A stretch of DNA of 7,193 nucleotides. Origin: Mariprofundaceae bacterium (lineage in GTDB: Bacteria; Pseudomonadota; Zetaproteobacteria; Mariprofundales; Mariprofundaceae). The stretch lies in NCBI GenBank assembly GCA_030950875.1, contig JAUZQS010000083.1, forward strand, positions 1-7,193, in the 5' to 3' direction. The notes under the pieces were generated by a model. It made no database searches and was not told the DNA's origin. It was given only the letters and a program-made list of their open reading frames with translations. Positions 6,506-7,193 of this stretch are shown one piece after another (position 1 is the stretch's first letter; every line of letters starts with the position of its first letter). A program made the position numbers and the translations under genes.

Positions 6506-7193
6506 ATGACTGACCATCATATCGCCATGATAGATTCAGCCTCAATACAAACCTTATGCTGCCAACGCGCGTCACTTGCAGTCTTAAAAGCATCCGGGAA
6601 AAATATCCGTGCCTATTTGCAAGGTCAAATCACCCAAGATATAAACCTACTCACCCCCACCCATTCAATTTATACAGCTGTACTTACCCCACAGGGCAAA
6701 ACCATTGCAGATATGCATATCATTGATAAAGGTCATGAGCTCATCATGATAACCGCAGTCTCGCATGCGACTGCACTGGTTGAACGTTTGCGTCGTTTTG
6801 CATTGGGTCATGACATTCGTTTGGGGAACGTTGAAAGCTTGGGTGTTTTATCCATTCAAGGCAATCATTCCGAACACATCACACAACAAATTACCCAACC
6901 CATTGAAGCAATGATTCCTATGCATGAAGCTGCCAATCAGGGCTTTTGGTTGGTCATGACACATGATGATATGCAACATGCCTTATATAACATTCCAAAC
7001 ACATGCGATGAAAAGGAAATGGAAAAGGCTACTATTATTTATGGCACACCACGCTTCGGACGCGATTGGGATATATCAACTCACCCACTTAATGCCAATT
7101 TAATCGAAATGGACGGTGTCAACTTCGATAAGGGTTGTTATGTCGGTCAAGAAGTTACCAGCCGTATGCACTGGCGCGGTGGTATTAAAAAGA
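6506..7193 (+). CDS. ygfZ: YgfZ/GcvT-like folate-binding protein, partial (N-terminal 229 aa)
   Basis: YgfZ is a cytoplasmic, tetrahydrofolate-binding relative of the glycine cleavage T protein that supports assembly or repair of certain iron-sulfur enzymes, including MiaB-type tRNA modification. The decisive evidence is FDKGCYVGQEVTSRMHWRGG near residues 207-226, the family signature with the conserved cysteine (C211). The N-terminal part also fits: AYLQGQITQDIN (36-47), TAVLTPQGKTIADM (57-70) and YGTPRFGRDW (179-188). The frame runs on through the right edge, so the C-terminal beta-barrel part is missing; the E. coli protein is about 325 aa. ATG 6506 is used as the start; its Shine-Dalgarno is poor, with AAGG 15 bases away, and ATG 6527 is an alternative that would drop seven residues. 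It seems to be transcribed alone. Confidence 0.93.
   Translation, partial: MTDHHIAMIDSASIQTLCCQRASLAVLKASGKNIRAYLQGQITQDINLLTPTHSIYTAVLTPQGKTIADMHIIDKGHELIMITAVSHATALVERLRRFALGHDIRLGNVESLGVLSIQGNHSEHITQQITQPIEAMIPMHEAANQGFWLVMTHDDMQHALYNIPNTCDEKEMEKATIIYGTPRFGRDWDISTHPLNANLIEMDGVNFDKGCYVGQEVTSRMHWRGGIKK

Overview
The window is about 7.2 kb of fairly AT-rich bacterial chromosome (I estimate just over 40% G+C, not computed). It carries housekeeping genes typical of Pseudomonadota: carB close in sequence to E. coli CarB, a symmetrical Ap4A hydrolase (apaH), and a YgfZ-type folate-binding protein with the KGCYVGQE motif. I cannot name the genus. A gamma-, beta- or zetaproteobacterium would fit.

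Layout. Positions 1-2006 (minus strand) hold the first 668 codons of carB, cut by the left edge. The 360-base carB leader (2007-2366) contains a hairpin followed by a T run and a 161-bp, nearly full-length palindrome with 18-bp terminal inverted repeats, which looks like a non-autonomous mobile element (MITE). Next comes a compact minus-strand cluster read from right to left: an iron-type alcohol dehydrogenase (5501-4320), apaH (4317-3508) and alanine dehydrogenase ald (3488-2367). Gaps within it are 2 and 19 bases. A 54-base divergent region separates this cluster from a plus-strand conserved-looking 140-aa protein of unknown function (5556-5978). Convergent to that is a small exported helical protein (6309-6001, minus). 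After a roughly 200-base intergenic region with a candidate promoter and three 10-bp-phased AACGC repeats, ygfZ starts at 6506 (plus) and runs off the right edge.

How the genes fit together. carB makes carbamoyl phosphate for pyrimidines and arginine. Its usual partner carA is not immediately upstream, and the palindromic element and ald are there instead. The dehydrogenase-apaH-ald cluster is tightly packed and probably cotranscribed. It combines two NAD(P)-linked dehydrogenases with a hydrolase that clears Ap4A, but no single pathway explains the set. The window is mostly ordinary chromosome. The points most worth a second look are the MITE-like palindrome, the altered metal-site residues of the dehydrogenase, the hairpin in the carB leader, and the phased repeats upstream of ygfZ.
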